Source of the DNA: Proteobacteria bacterium UBA1844
Lineage (GTDB): Bacteria > Pseudomonadota > Gammaproteobacteria > Steroidobacterales > Woeseiaceae
NCBI GenBank assembly: GCA_002338615.1
Contig: DDIS01000054.1
Coordinates: 9,497 to 34,392, forward strand
Reading direction: 5' to 3'
Length of the DNA: 24,896 bases
Position numbers and translations under genes: made by a program. Within the stretch, counting starts at the first letter, position 1. Each line of letters begins with the position of its first letter. Shown here in pieces: positions 18,226-24,896 of this stretch. The notes under the pieces were generated by a model. The model saw nothing but the letters and a program-made list of their open reading frames with translations, ran no database searches and was not told the origin of the DNA.

Positions 18226-20058
18226 ATGGCAGCGTCGTCAGACGACACGACTCTATTTGAAGAAGAGGCGAAGCGCCGCGTGCGCGATGCCATCGAGATC
18301 CGCCAGGTTGCCGATTTCTCGGCCTTGCCCAGCGAGCAACGGCGACTGCCCGCCACCTATTTACAAAGGCTGATATCCGGTTCCGATAGCGATGGCGCCA
18401 GGCTTTGTTGCCCGCTGCGCATCAAGGGCGCCGACATTACCGGCGTCTTGCTGCCGCCGACCTCGGCCCAGGATGGGGGGCGTACCGCCCTGCAATTTCG
18501 TGACTGCAGATTTGACGCTGCGGTCGATTTGAGCGGTGCCGAGTTCCTGGTATTGCGATTTATCAACTGTACGTTACCGGCATTCATTGGTGCGGGCCTG
18601 CGGGTACGCGCCGATCTCGATTTCTCGGGTTCGACGTTCACGGGTGTTCGTGATTTCGAATCGGAACTGAGCCACGTCGGTACCTGTGCGATTCATCTCA
18701 ACAATGCACATATCGGCGGCAAACTGGACCTTTCGTCCAACAAAGGGTCCCGCTTTAGTGCTACCGGCACCATCCGGCTCGACGGTGCGCACGTCGACGG
18801 GGATGTTTCGCTGGCCGGTGCACTGCTCGATGGTCGTGGCGAGCCCGCGCTGAGTGCACGCTCGATAAACATTGGCGGCAATATGCGCTTGAAGCCGGCA
18901 GCGGGAAATCGCTGTGAGGCCACCGGTGAGATTGTTTTCGCCGCGGCGCACATAACGGGGGATCTTGATTGCGACGGCGCGCGCTTCTGGAATCCGGACG
19001 GCCGTGCAATGCATTGCGAAGATCTGCGGGTCGAGTCTGTATTTCTTTCGAGAGACGACCCCACGGGGCAGCGCTTCGAAGCGGCCGGCAGGTTGAATTT
19101 TCTTTCCGCGGTAATTGGCGGCAGCTTTTTCCTGACCGAAGCCCGGCTGATACCGGGTCCCGATTACACGGACCTGCAAAAGAAGGGTGGGCCGATTGCG
19201 CTTAATCTGCGGCAGGCACGAATTTCGAATGCCCTGGGTTTACGTAACAACGCCGAGCTCGAAGACAGCGTGGGTCCACCCGCAAAAAATGACGCGCGGC
19301 GGCCGGTTCAGGGCTGGTTTCTGCTGACTGGCGCAGAACTGAGTTCCATCCTGGACAATGTCGAAACGGGTTGGCCGGCTGCGGGTTTTCTGGATCTTGA
19401 GGGAGCAAGGTATTCATGGATCCGTCATGTTGGTAGCGGTGACCTGATTGCCAGGCGCGTAGCCTGGCTACGCCTGCAGTTTCCGCGCGGGAAACCGAAT
19501 GCGCGCAGCTTCAGGCCACAACCGTACGAGGAGCTGACCCGCGTGTTACGTCAGCACGGACTGACGAGCGAGGCCGATGCGATTGCGGTCGAAAAAATTC
19601 GCATGCGGCTTGCGGCCAAAGTAGATGGTCCGTGGTCACGCATCTTCCCGAGATTGCTGATGCTTATCAGTAGTTATGGCTACTCAACAAGGCGTGCAGT
19701 GATGTCATTTGTCATCTTTGTCCTGCTCGGCGCCGGCATGTACGCCACCGCATTGTTTGGTTTCCAGCAACCGTTCCTGCCAATTGAATCCGATCCCGCG
19801 CCTGTCACCTACCAGTTCGCTTTCGGTTGGCTGCAGCTAACGACCGATCGAGGTTGTCCCGGGCTCGATGTGATGCACTACGCGCTCGATGCGGCGCTGC
19901 CGGTGATTGATCTGAGCCAGGACCTGCGTTGCCGCTTTTCGCCAGAGGGGCCGGGCCGCGAGTTGTGGCTCTTGTTGCACAGCCTGTTTGTTATCGCCGG
20001 TGCCGCGTTATCCGCGGTCGTCGTCCTGACGCTGACGGGTGTGTTGCGTCGCGATTGA
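18226..20058 (+). CDS. Membrane protein with beta-helix-like repeat domain
   Basis: A 610-aa protein of unknown function. After a polar N terminus, residues about 60-420 contain repeats of roughly 24-40 residues built on patterns such as A-H-I-G-G-K-L-D-L, A-H-V-D-G-D-V-S-L-A-G-A, I-N-I-G-G-N-M-R-L and A-H-I-T-G-D-L-D-C. They resemble pentapeptide-like or bactofilin-like parallel beta-helices. A helical linker follows (PYEELTRVLRQHGLTSEADAIAVEK, residues 433-457), then SSYGYSTRRAV. Membrane helices are at about 492-513 and 580-605, with YALDAALPVIDLSQD between. This linker-plus-membrane C terminus recurs in bacterial proteins sometimes labelled membrane-associated oxidoreductase, but no redox motif is visible. 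ATG 18226 has AGGTG eight bases upstream. It is divergent from the TolB-TPR gene. Confidence 0.82.
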   Translation: MAASSDDTTLFEEEAKRRVRDAIEIRQVADFSALPSEQRRLPATYLQRLISGSDSDGARLCCPLRIKGADITGVLLPPTSAQDGGRTALQFRDCRFDAAVDLSGAEFLVLRFINCTLPAFIGAGLRVRADLDFSGSTFTGVRDFESELSHVGTCAIHLNNAHIGGKLDLSSNKGSRFSATGTIRLDGAHVDGDVSLAGALLDGRGEPALSARSINIGGNMRLKPAAGNRCEATGEIVFAAAHITGDLDCDGARFWNPDGRAMHCEDLRVESVFLSRDDPTGQRFEAAGRLNFLSAVIGGSFFLTEARLIPGPDYTDLQKKGGPIALNLRQARISNALGLRNNAELEDSVGPPAKNDARRPVQGWFLLTGAELSSILDNVETGWPAAGFLDLEGARYSWIRHVGSGDLIARRVAWLRLQFPRGKPNARSFRPQPYEELTRVLRQHGLTSEADAIAVEKIRMRLAAKVDGPWSRIFPRLLMLISSYGYSTRRAVMSFVIFVLLGAGMYATALFGFQQPFLPIESDPAPVTYQFAFGWLQLTTDRGCPGLDVMHYALDAALPVIDLSQDLRCRFSPEGPGRELWLLLHSLFVIAGAALSAVVVLTLTGVLRRD

Positions 20059-20080
20059 AAGTAACAGACCGAGTTGAAAT

Positions 20081-20803
20081 CTAGAACTTGAACCGGGCAC
20101 GCCTCGGTTCGAGGCCCTGGATCTCATCCTGCGCGATTCCCGAGCGCCGGAAGCTGACCCGCGCCGTAATTGCCGCGAGCGCGAGTATGAACACGCCCTG
20201 AAATGCGAGCACGACCCCGGACGGAATCCAGCCGATCGACATGCGCGCATAAAGTTCTTGCCAGGTATAAGCCTGTGTCGGGTGCAAGCTCAGTTTGAGC
20301 CACCACGCGCCGAAAAGGAGTGAGAAAACAAACAGGTAATTTCGCCTCAGGCGAAACCCGATGGCTTCGAGCATGGTGCTCTTGAATTTCGGCGAATGCA
20401 GGTCCCTGGTAATCATCTGGCGCCATTGCCGCATTGGCGATTCGAGGTTCCTGTTGATGATGGGTATCAAGGTGTTTTCCTCGATGAGTCGCACGCGCGC
20501 CCGGTAAACCTCAAAATACCGGTAGCGGCGTGCTTCGATGAGCAAGAAAAACAGCATGATAAAATTCGAGAGCAGGATGATGACATGGCTGTTGCCCGGA
20601 CCCGAGAATGAATACGACAATACGCCAGCCATGCTTAGAACGGCCCAGTTCGTTGTAGTATCCAGGCGCTCGCGCCAAACCATCGCTCGCTGTAGTTCGC
20701 CGCGATAGAAATGCGTCATCACGTTGAAATATTCCGGGCGCGTCAGCGGATGATCTTCGAAACTCGACCAGCGGCCCGGTGGTTTCCTTTGATCAGGTTC
20801 CAT
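20081..20803 (-). CDS. DUF2270-like integral membrane protein
   Basis: A 240-aa protein. HFYRGELQRAMVWRERLDTTTNWAV (residues 31-55), IEARRYRYFEVYRARVRLIEEN (89-110) and four hydrophobic helices (about 54-68, 73-90, 152-172, 197-217) match my recollection of the DUF2270 family of predicted membrane proteins. No biochemical function is known. A cytoplasmic helical segment (110-150) separates the helix pairs. The gene is convergent with the beta-helix membrane protein gene (22 bases between) and divergent from the cupin gene. No Shine-Dalgarno precedes ATG 20803, and a -10-like TACAAT lies so close that the mRNA may be leaderless. Confidence 0.8.
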   Translation of the reverse strand: MEPDQRKPPGRWSSFEDHPLTRPEYFNVMTHFYRGELQRAMVWRERLDTTTNWAVLSMAGVLSYSFSGPGNSHVIILLSNFIMLFFLLIEARRYRYFEVYRARVRLIEENTLIPIINRNLESPMRQWRQMITRDLHSPKFKSTMLEAIGFRLRRNYLFVFSLLFGAWWLKLSLHPTQAYTWQELYARMSIGWIPSGVVLAFQGVFILALAAITARVSFRRSGIAQDEIQGLEPRRARFKF

Positions 20804-20809
20804 GGTGTT

Positions 20810-20815
20810 ATTGTA
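20810..20815 (-). promoter_or_regulatory. Candidate -10 box, possibly giving a leaderless mRNA
   Basis: TACAAT on the minus strand ends 6 bases before the ATG at 20803, so transcription from it would begin at or near the start codon. No good -35 box is evident at 17 bp, which lowers confidence. Confidence 0.3.
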
Positions 20816-20870
20816 GCGTACTCAATGTGCCCGGCTGAAAGATCGAGGAAGCAGTCGGCGGCGATCGCCC

Positions 20871-20892
20871 GGCAGGTTTCGACCAACCTGCC
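20871..20892. other. Hairpin in the DUF2270-cupin divergent region
   Basis: GGCAGGTT-TCGACC-AACCTGCC is a perfect 8-bp inverted repeat with a 6-base loop, 115 bases before the cupin start. It may be a regulatory leader structure or an operator; there is no adjacent T run. Confidence 0.35.
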
Positions 20893-21007
20893 CTCAAAAT
20901 TCATGAAATTTCCACAGAATCTTCAAGCTTGCGAGACACGGGCTGTGTACATTGGTTCTGAGGGGTGGCGCCAACCTCACGCTTACCAACAACGACAGGA
21001 AAATGAT

Positions 21008-21373
21008 ATGAAAGCAGCACGCAATGAAATGCCAACGCGGCTTGAAGCCGGTGGAGTCTGCATTCAGGCCCACGACTGGGGTGAGATGAACGTGGCGCGA
21101 ATCCGCTTTCCGAAAGGTGCGGATGCGACGCCACTGCTGGCCGGGTTGCCGGATAACCTGTGTCAGTGTCCGCACTGGGGCACCGTTTTGAAGGGGGCCA
21201 TCAATATCCGCTTTGCTGACGGCCAGGAAGAGACCGTGAAAGCCGGCGAAGTTTACTACTGGCCGCCTGGTCACACCGTCTGGGTTGATGAAGACTACGA
21301 AGCGCTCGAATTCAGTCCCGCAGGCCCAATGGGGGAGGTCATAGATCATCTGAAAGCAAAGATGCAAGCCTAG
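21008..21373 (+). CDS. Small cupin-domain protein
   Basis: A 121-aa single-domain protein. CPHWGTVLKGAINIRFADG (residues 54-72) and AGEVYYWPPGHTVWVDED (79-96) are the two cupin motifs; His56 and His89 are candidate metal ligands. EALEFSP closes the barrel. No signal peptide, so cytoplasmic. Substrate is unknown; cupins of this size include sugar or aromatic-compound binding proteins and regulators. The open frame runs upstream to 20711, but ATG 21008 is preceded by AGGA (20997-21000) seven bases away and starts the conserved region, so the extension is not coding. The gene ends before a strong terminator. Confidence 0.85.
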   Translation: MKAARNEMPTRLEAGGVCIQAHDWGEMNVARIRFPKGADATPLLAGLPDNLCQCPHWGTVLKGAINIRFADGQEETVKAGEVYYWPPGHTVWVDEDYEALEFSPAGPMGEVIDHLKAKMQA

Positions 21374-21439
21374 CCCCGGCTAGCAGCTTGCGCGGTAGCA
21401 GCCGCACGAGCCGACGATGCACGATGCGTTGTCGCGAGC

Positions 21440-21469
21440 AAAAAAAGCCGGGCAGTGCCCGGCTTTTTT
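21440..21469. terminator. Bidirectional intrinsic terminator
   Basis: A run of seven A (21440-21446), a perfect 7-bp stem GCCGGGC-AGT-GCCCGGC (21447-21463), and six T (21464-21469). It can end both the cupin transcript (+) and the convergent exported-protein transcript (-). It is the clearest terminator in the window. Confidence 0.92.
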
Positions 21470-21487
21470 GTAACGCAATGCGAACGT

Positions 21488-22264
21488 TCACATAGTCTTT
21501 TCGTGCACGATATCCCACATGTAGTCGACGTGCGGGCCGCATATTTCTGCGAATTCCTGGCCCATCGCATTGTCACCGTCGTCGCCGTAGAGCGCTGCGA
21601 TTGCGGCGCTGCGAGCCTTGATCAAAGACTTTTGGCTCGCGGCCGTCATCGTCTGCAGCTTACGATACTTGCCACCGACAATATGCGATGACCAGCCCCA
21701 GGTCGTCAGGCTCCCGTCCTTGACCAGCTTGTCGAAAATCGGTGCGAAGTGCTCCTTGACGATTTCATCCGCACGATCTTCACGGCCGACGTCGCATACG
21801 TAGTAGACGGAAAAGGAGGCCGCGCCGCGTTTGCTTCCTTGCGAGCCGATTTCGCCTGACCAGATGTAGTCATCGTGAGACGGACAGGCTTCGTTGAACG
21901 CTTTCGTAGCCTTGGCAGCCGCTGCCTTGTTGCCAGCCGCGGCATCGAGTGCCTCGCCGATTGCGTCCTGCGCATCAAGCAGGTCCTCTATCGAACCGGC
22001 CTGCGAATAGCGAACACGTCGCCATTGACCACCCGTATGATGCGCAAGCCAGCCCCATCCCAGTATCGTGCCCTGGTCGACAAGCTTGTCCATAACGGCT
22101 ACATCGTCCGCGACCATGTCATCGACGGCATCCTGCATGGCAGCGTTGCAGTTAAAGTAAGTGGCATAGGTAAAGCGCGTTGGTGGCTCGTCTTCCTGGG
22201 CTACCGCAATATTGACGGCCATTCCCAGAATGGCCACCGTGATTGCCATGTGCAATTTCTTCAT
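21488..22264 (-). CDS. Exported protein with two copies of one domain
   Basis: A 258-aa product with a signal peptide (MKKLHMAITVAILGMAVNIAVA, cleavage before QED). Residues 31-137 and 150-253 are copies of one domain. YFNCNAAM pairs with YYVCDVGR, DKLVDQGTILGWGWLAHHTGGQWRR with DKLVKDGSLTTWGWSSHIVGGKYRK, and FNEACPSHDDYIW with FAEICGPHVDYMW. Each copy has two cysteines (39/127 and 157/242) that could form a disulfide in the periplasm. The two halves may form one alpha/beta barrel-like unit, but this is inference and I do not recognise a named family. GGGGGAT lies 8 bases before ATG 22264. Transcription ends at the bidirectional terminator. Confidence 0.82.
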   Translation of the reverse strand: MKKLHMAITVAILGMAVNIAVAQEDEPPTRFTYATYFNCNAAMQDAVDDMVADDVAVMDKLVDQGTILGWGWLAHHTGGQWRRVRYSQAGSIEDLLDAQDAIGEALDAAAGNKAAAAKATKAFNEACPSHDDYIWSGEIGSQGSKRGAASFSVYYVCDVGREDRADEIVKEHFAPIFDKLVKDGSLTTWGWSSHIVGGKYRKLQTMTAASQKSLIKARSAAIAALYGDDGDNAMGQEFAEICGPHVDYMWDIVHEKTM

Positions 22265-22556
22265 ATTTGAATCCCCCGGTACATGTTGTACTTGTTGTTG
22301 TAGGCGATCTCCTTAGCGGAGCTTACGTATTCAGTGTAGCCGCCGGGCGCGAAAAATCCCTTACAAATGAAACTTTTTTTCTTCTACAAGACCGGGTCCA
22401 AGACGAAAGGTGGCGATGCGCAGGTGCGAGGTCAACGGCCACGGGCGACGTGGCGCATTCCAGGCGAGCAGTCGACAGGATGCGCGGATCGCATCATCCG
22501 GGCCGCAGCGTCCGGACAGGCCTCGGCTGCGCCAATCGGGCAGCCTCGTCTCGATG
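22265..22556. other. Intergenic stretch between exported-protein gene and aguB
   Basis: 292 bases. The half next to the exported-protein gene holds its leader and a candidate promoter (22326-22365, minus strand). The half next to aguB is GC-rich, and I see neither a convincing gene nor a terminator there. Confidence 0.45.
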
Positions 22557-23453
22557 CTATTCGGTGAGGAAGCGCTTGTTCAAAGAGTCGTAAGCATCGA
22601 TGCGCCGGTCCCGGAAGAATGGCCAGCCGTGGCGCTGCTTCGCGAGCGCGTTAAGATCGAGCTCCTCGACCAGGACGCATTCTTCATTGGATGGCGCCTC
22701 AGCCACGACGCTGCCGTCAGGTGCTGCAATAAAACTGTGGCCCCAGAACTCGATGCCACCGTCACCCGCTGGATCGGCCTCGAAGCCAATCCGGTTGACG
22801 GCAACCACATAGCAGCCGTTGGCTATCGCGTGCGAGCGTTGCATGGTTTGCCATGCCTGGTGCTGCGCCTCGCCAACGGCATCTTTCTCCTCCGGGTGCC
22901 AGCCGATGGCGGTCGGGTAGAACAGGATTTCGGAGCCCTGCAACGCGGTTAGCCGCGCCGCCTCCGGGTACCACTGGTCCCAGCAGATGAGCACGCCCAG
23001 CTCTGCCTTGTCTGTTGAAAAATTCTTGAAGCCAAGGTCGCCGGGCGTGAAATAATATTTTTCGTAGTAGCGCGGGTCATCGGGTATATGCATCTTGCGG
23101 TAGATGCCGACGAAACCCCGCACACCATCGATGACCGCTGTCGTATTGTGGTACAGGCCCGGAGCACGCCGCTCAAACAGGCTGACGAGTATCGTCGTGT
23201 CGTTCTCGGCAGCTACGTCCAGGAACGCATCCGTACTCGGGCCCGGAATTTTCTCAGCCAGTGCGTAGTGACGATCGTCTTCGCTCTGGCAAAAATATGG
23301 CGACAGAAACAGCTCCGGAAGGCAAACCACTTCCGCACCTTTGCCAATTGCGTCCCGGGTCATCCGCAAGGCTTTGGCCAGGTTCTCCTTCGGACTTGCC
23401 GAACACTGCATTTGCACGATGCCAACATGAACGCTGCGGTTTGTTTTGCTCAT
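22557..23453 (-). CDS. aguB: N-carbamoylputrescine amidase
   Basis: A 298-aa nitrilase-superfamily enzyme that hydrolyses N-carbamoylputrescine to putrescine, CO2 and ammonia, in the cytoplasm. The Glu-Lys-Cys triad is visible: Glu47 in CLPELFL, Lys120 in YRKMHIP, and Cys157 in LICWDQWYPEAAR. The stretch MHIPDDPRYYEKYYFTPGDLGFK is characteristic of bacterial and plant AguB, and the C terminus RRIDAYDSLNKRF is also typical. Its ATG overlaps the speA stop (ATGA, 4 bases), so it is translationally coupled to arginine decarboxylase. The intermediate step, agmatine deiminase (aguA), is not in the window. Confidence 0.94.
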   Translation of the reverse strand: MSKTNRSVHVGIVQMQCSASPKENLAKALRMTRDAIGKGAEVVCLPELFLSPYFCQSEDDRHYALAEKIPGPSTDAFLDVAAENDTTILVSLFERRAPGLYHNTTAVIDGVRGFVGIYRKMHIPDDPRYYEKYYFTPGDLGFKNFSTDKAELGVLICWDQWYPEAARLTALQGSEILFYPTAIGWHPEEKDAVGEAQHQAWQTMQRSHAIANGCYVVAVNRIGFEADPAGDGGIEFWGHSFIAAPDGSVVAEAPSNEECVLVEELDLNALAKQRHGWPFFRDRRIDAYDSLNKRFLTE

Positions 23454-24896
23454 TCCGTTTGTCCTTTCGACGTGCGATTGTTGACGAGGTAGGTTTCCTC
23501 GTCGAACAGCGCGCGATACTGGTCCAGTATTGCCATGCCCTGCTTCGGGCGCAATACGTCAGAGTCTATTTTCTCCTTGACCTGGTTTTGCATGCGACGT
23601 TGCAAATCGTTCGGAAAATACTGCACCTGCGCCAGCATGTCCTGCACTTTGGCGCCCGGAATTACTTTCTCGACCCAGAAGTTACCCTGCTCGCCGGCAT
23701 CGCCATAGATATGTGCCTCGCTTACCCGGCCGAAGAGGTTGTGCGCATCGCCCATGATGTCCTGGTATGCACCCATCAGGAAGAAGCCAAGGTAATATTG
23801 TTCGCCACGCACCAGCGGATGCAATTCCAGAAACTTTTTGTTTTCGTTGGCGGAAACATACTGCTTGATCTTGCCATCCGAATCGCAAGTGAGATCCACC
23901 AGCATCGCGCGACGGGTAGGTCTTTCGTTTAGCCTGGCGAGCGGCACGATCGGAAACGGCTGGTCTATTGCCCAGTGGTCGAGCACTGACTGGAACACCG
24001 AAAAATTAAGCAGGTATTGATCCACTAGCAATTCCTGCAACTCGTAGACTTCCGGTGGCAGGGGTTCTGGCGCCGCGGCATGCAGTGCCTTCAGAATTTT
24101 GGAACAGCTGCTCCAGTACATACGCTCGACCAGCGCGTTCTGCTGCAGAGGCAGGTAGCCCATCGTAAACAGGGTCGCCGCTTCCTCGTGAATTTCAATA
24201 ACATCGTGGTAGGCCTCGATCAAAGCCTCGACGCCAGGCTCTTCAGGCGCGGCTTCGCGCAACCATTGCAGAATTTCACTTAAATTATGAACAATGCGAT
24301 GCACGCCGGCCGGGACTGTCAGCTCATCCTCGGCATTGTCTTTCCGGAATGCGCCGAGGGTTTCAACGACCAGTACCGAATGGTGGGCGGTCATGGCCCG
24401 GCCGCTTTCTGAAATGAGGGTCGGATGTGGCACTTCGCGGGTGTCGCAAACATCCTTGATCGCAGAAACAACGGCGTTCGCGTATTCCTGCAGGCTGTAC
24501 TGGATGCTGCCCTCTTCAAATGCGCCCGTGTAATTCACACCAAGGCCGCCGCCCACGTCGGTGTAGCGAATCGGCAAGCCAAGCTTGACGAGTTCGGCAT
24601 ATATCTGGGCGATTTCCTTCGCTGCCTGCTTGAGCTGCGCAATATGCGAAATCTGGCTGCCAAGGTGAAAATGCAGTAACACCAGCCGATGTTCGCCTTC
24701 GCCCGTCCTGAGCGCGTCAACGATCTGCATCAGCTCGGGCAGTGAAATGCCGAACTTCGACTGGTAGCCGCCGGAGTCTGCCCACTTGCCCGCGCCCGCG
24801 GTGCGAAGCCGCACGCGGACGCCAAACTGCGCGCTGGCACCGCTCGCCTCGGCGAGCGCAGTCAGTTCCTCGAACTCGGCGAACTTTTCCATCACG
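23450..24896 (-). CDS. speA: Biosynthetic arginine decarboxylase (5' partial)
   Basis: The C-terminal 482 codons of a PLP enzyme that converts arginine to agmatine; full-length SpeA is about 630-660 aa, so roughly the first quarter lies beyond the window. Visible motifs are SKFGISLPEL, HFHLGSQI (PLP-barrel), RYTDVGGGLGVNY (phosphate-binding glycines), SESGRAMTAHHSVLV, and VDLTCDSDGKI, whose Cys contributes to the active site across the dimer. GEQYYLGFFLMGAYQDIMGDAHNLFG is the conserved C-terminal sheet. It is the first visible gene of a speA-aguB unit; the overlap with aguB is 4 bases. Confidence 0.96.
   Translation of the reverse strand, partial: VMEKFAEFEELTALAEASGASAQFGVRVRLRTAGAGKWADSGGYQSKFGISLPELMQIVDALRTGEGEHRLVLLHFHLGSQISHIAQLKQAAKEIAQIYAELVKLGLPIRYTDVGGGLGVNYTGAFEEGSIQYSLQEYANAVVSAIKDVCDTREVPHPTLISESGRAMTAHHSVLVVETLGAFRKDNAEDELTVPAGVHRIVHNLSEILQWLREAAPEEPGVEALIEAYHDVIEIHEEAATLFTMGYLPLQQNALVERMYWSSCSKILKALHAAAPEPLPPEVYELQELLVDQYLLNFSVFQSVLDHWAIDQPFPIVPLARLNERPTRRAMLVDLTCDSDGKIKQYVSANENKKFLELHPLVRGEQYYLGFFLMGAYQDIMGDAHNLFGRVSEAHIYGDAGEQGNFWVEKVIPGAKVQDMLAQVQYFPNDLQRRMQNQVKEKIDSDVLRPKQGMAILDQYRALFDEETYLVNNRTSKGQTE

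Noticed and set aside
20711..21007. Long N-terminal extension of the cupin protein
   Set aside because: It would overlap the divergent DUF2270 gene, is not cupin-like, and a good ribosome site precedes ATG 21008.
22367..22567. 66-aa plus-strand ORF between the exported-protein gene and aguB
   Set aside because: No ribosome site, basic low-information sequence, and overlaps the 3' end of aguB.

Overview
This window looks like chromosomal DNA of a GC-rich gammaproteobacterium. The F1Fo ATP synthase subunits have E. coli-like lengths and motifs: alpha is 513 aa with GDRQTGKT at 169-176 and Arg376, and b is 156 aa. The order atp operon - glmU - glmS is typical of gammaproteobacteria. Short GTAGGAGCGGC...GCCGCGA palindromes resemble the REP elements of Pseudomonas and Xanthomonadales. 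A lineage near Xanthomonadales, Chromatiales or Woeseiaceae is my inference; no rRNA is present to settle it.

Layout. 1-608: 3' part of a MarC-family membrane protein. 690-8125: a strong sigma70-type promoter and the complete atpIBEFHAGDC operon (+). It is interrupted by REP palindrome clusters directly after atpA and directly after atpD. 8148-9599 (-): a sodium:solute symporter convergent with atpC. 9718-12999 (+): glmU and glmS, which together make glucosamine-6-phosphate and UDP-GlcNAc for the cell envelope. 13169-14194 (+): a urea transporter. 14195-15279: a sparse stretch holding a 59-aa glycine-zipper membrane peptide and a decayed C-terminal fragment of a sulfotransferase.

15280-16101 (-): a secreted protein of unknown function. 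16250-18079 (-): a membrane protein with a TolB-like domain and TPR repeats. 18226-20058 (+, divergent): a 610-aa membrane protein with an N-terminal beta-helix-like repeat region. 20081-20803 (-): a DUF2270-type membrane protein. 21008-21373 (+): a small cupin, followed by a clear bidirectional terminator. 21488-22264 (-): an exported protein built of two copies of one domain. 22557-24896 (-): aguB and the 3' part of speA, overlapping by 4 bp, two steps of the arginine -> agmatine -> putrescine route.

Most of the window is conserved housekeeping DNA. The less ordinary parts are the REP arrays placed exactly after the two three-copy ATP synthase subunits, the glycine-zipper peptide beside a sulfotransferase relic, and three envelope proteins of unknown role. 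I see no CRISPR array, prophage, insertion sequence, tRNA or rRNA.
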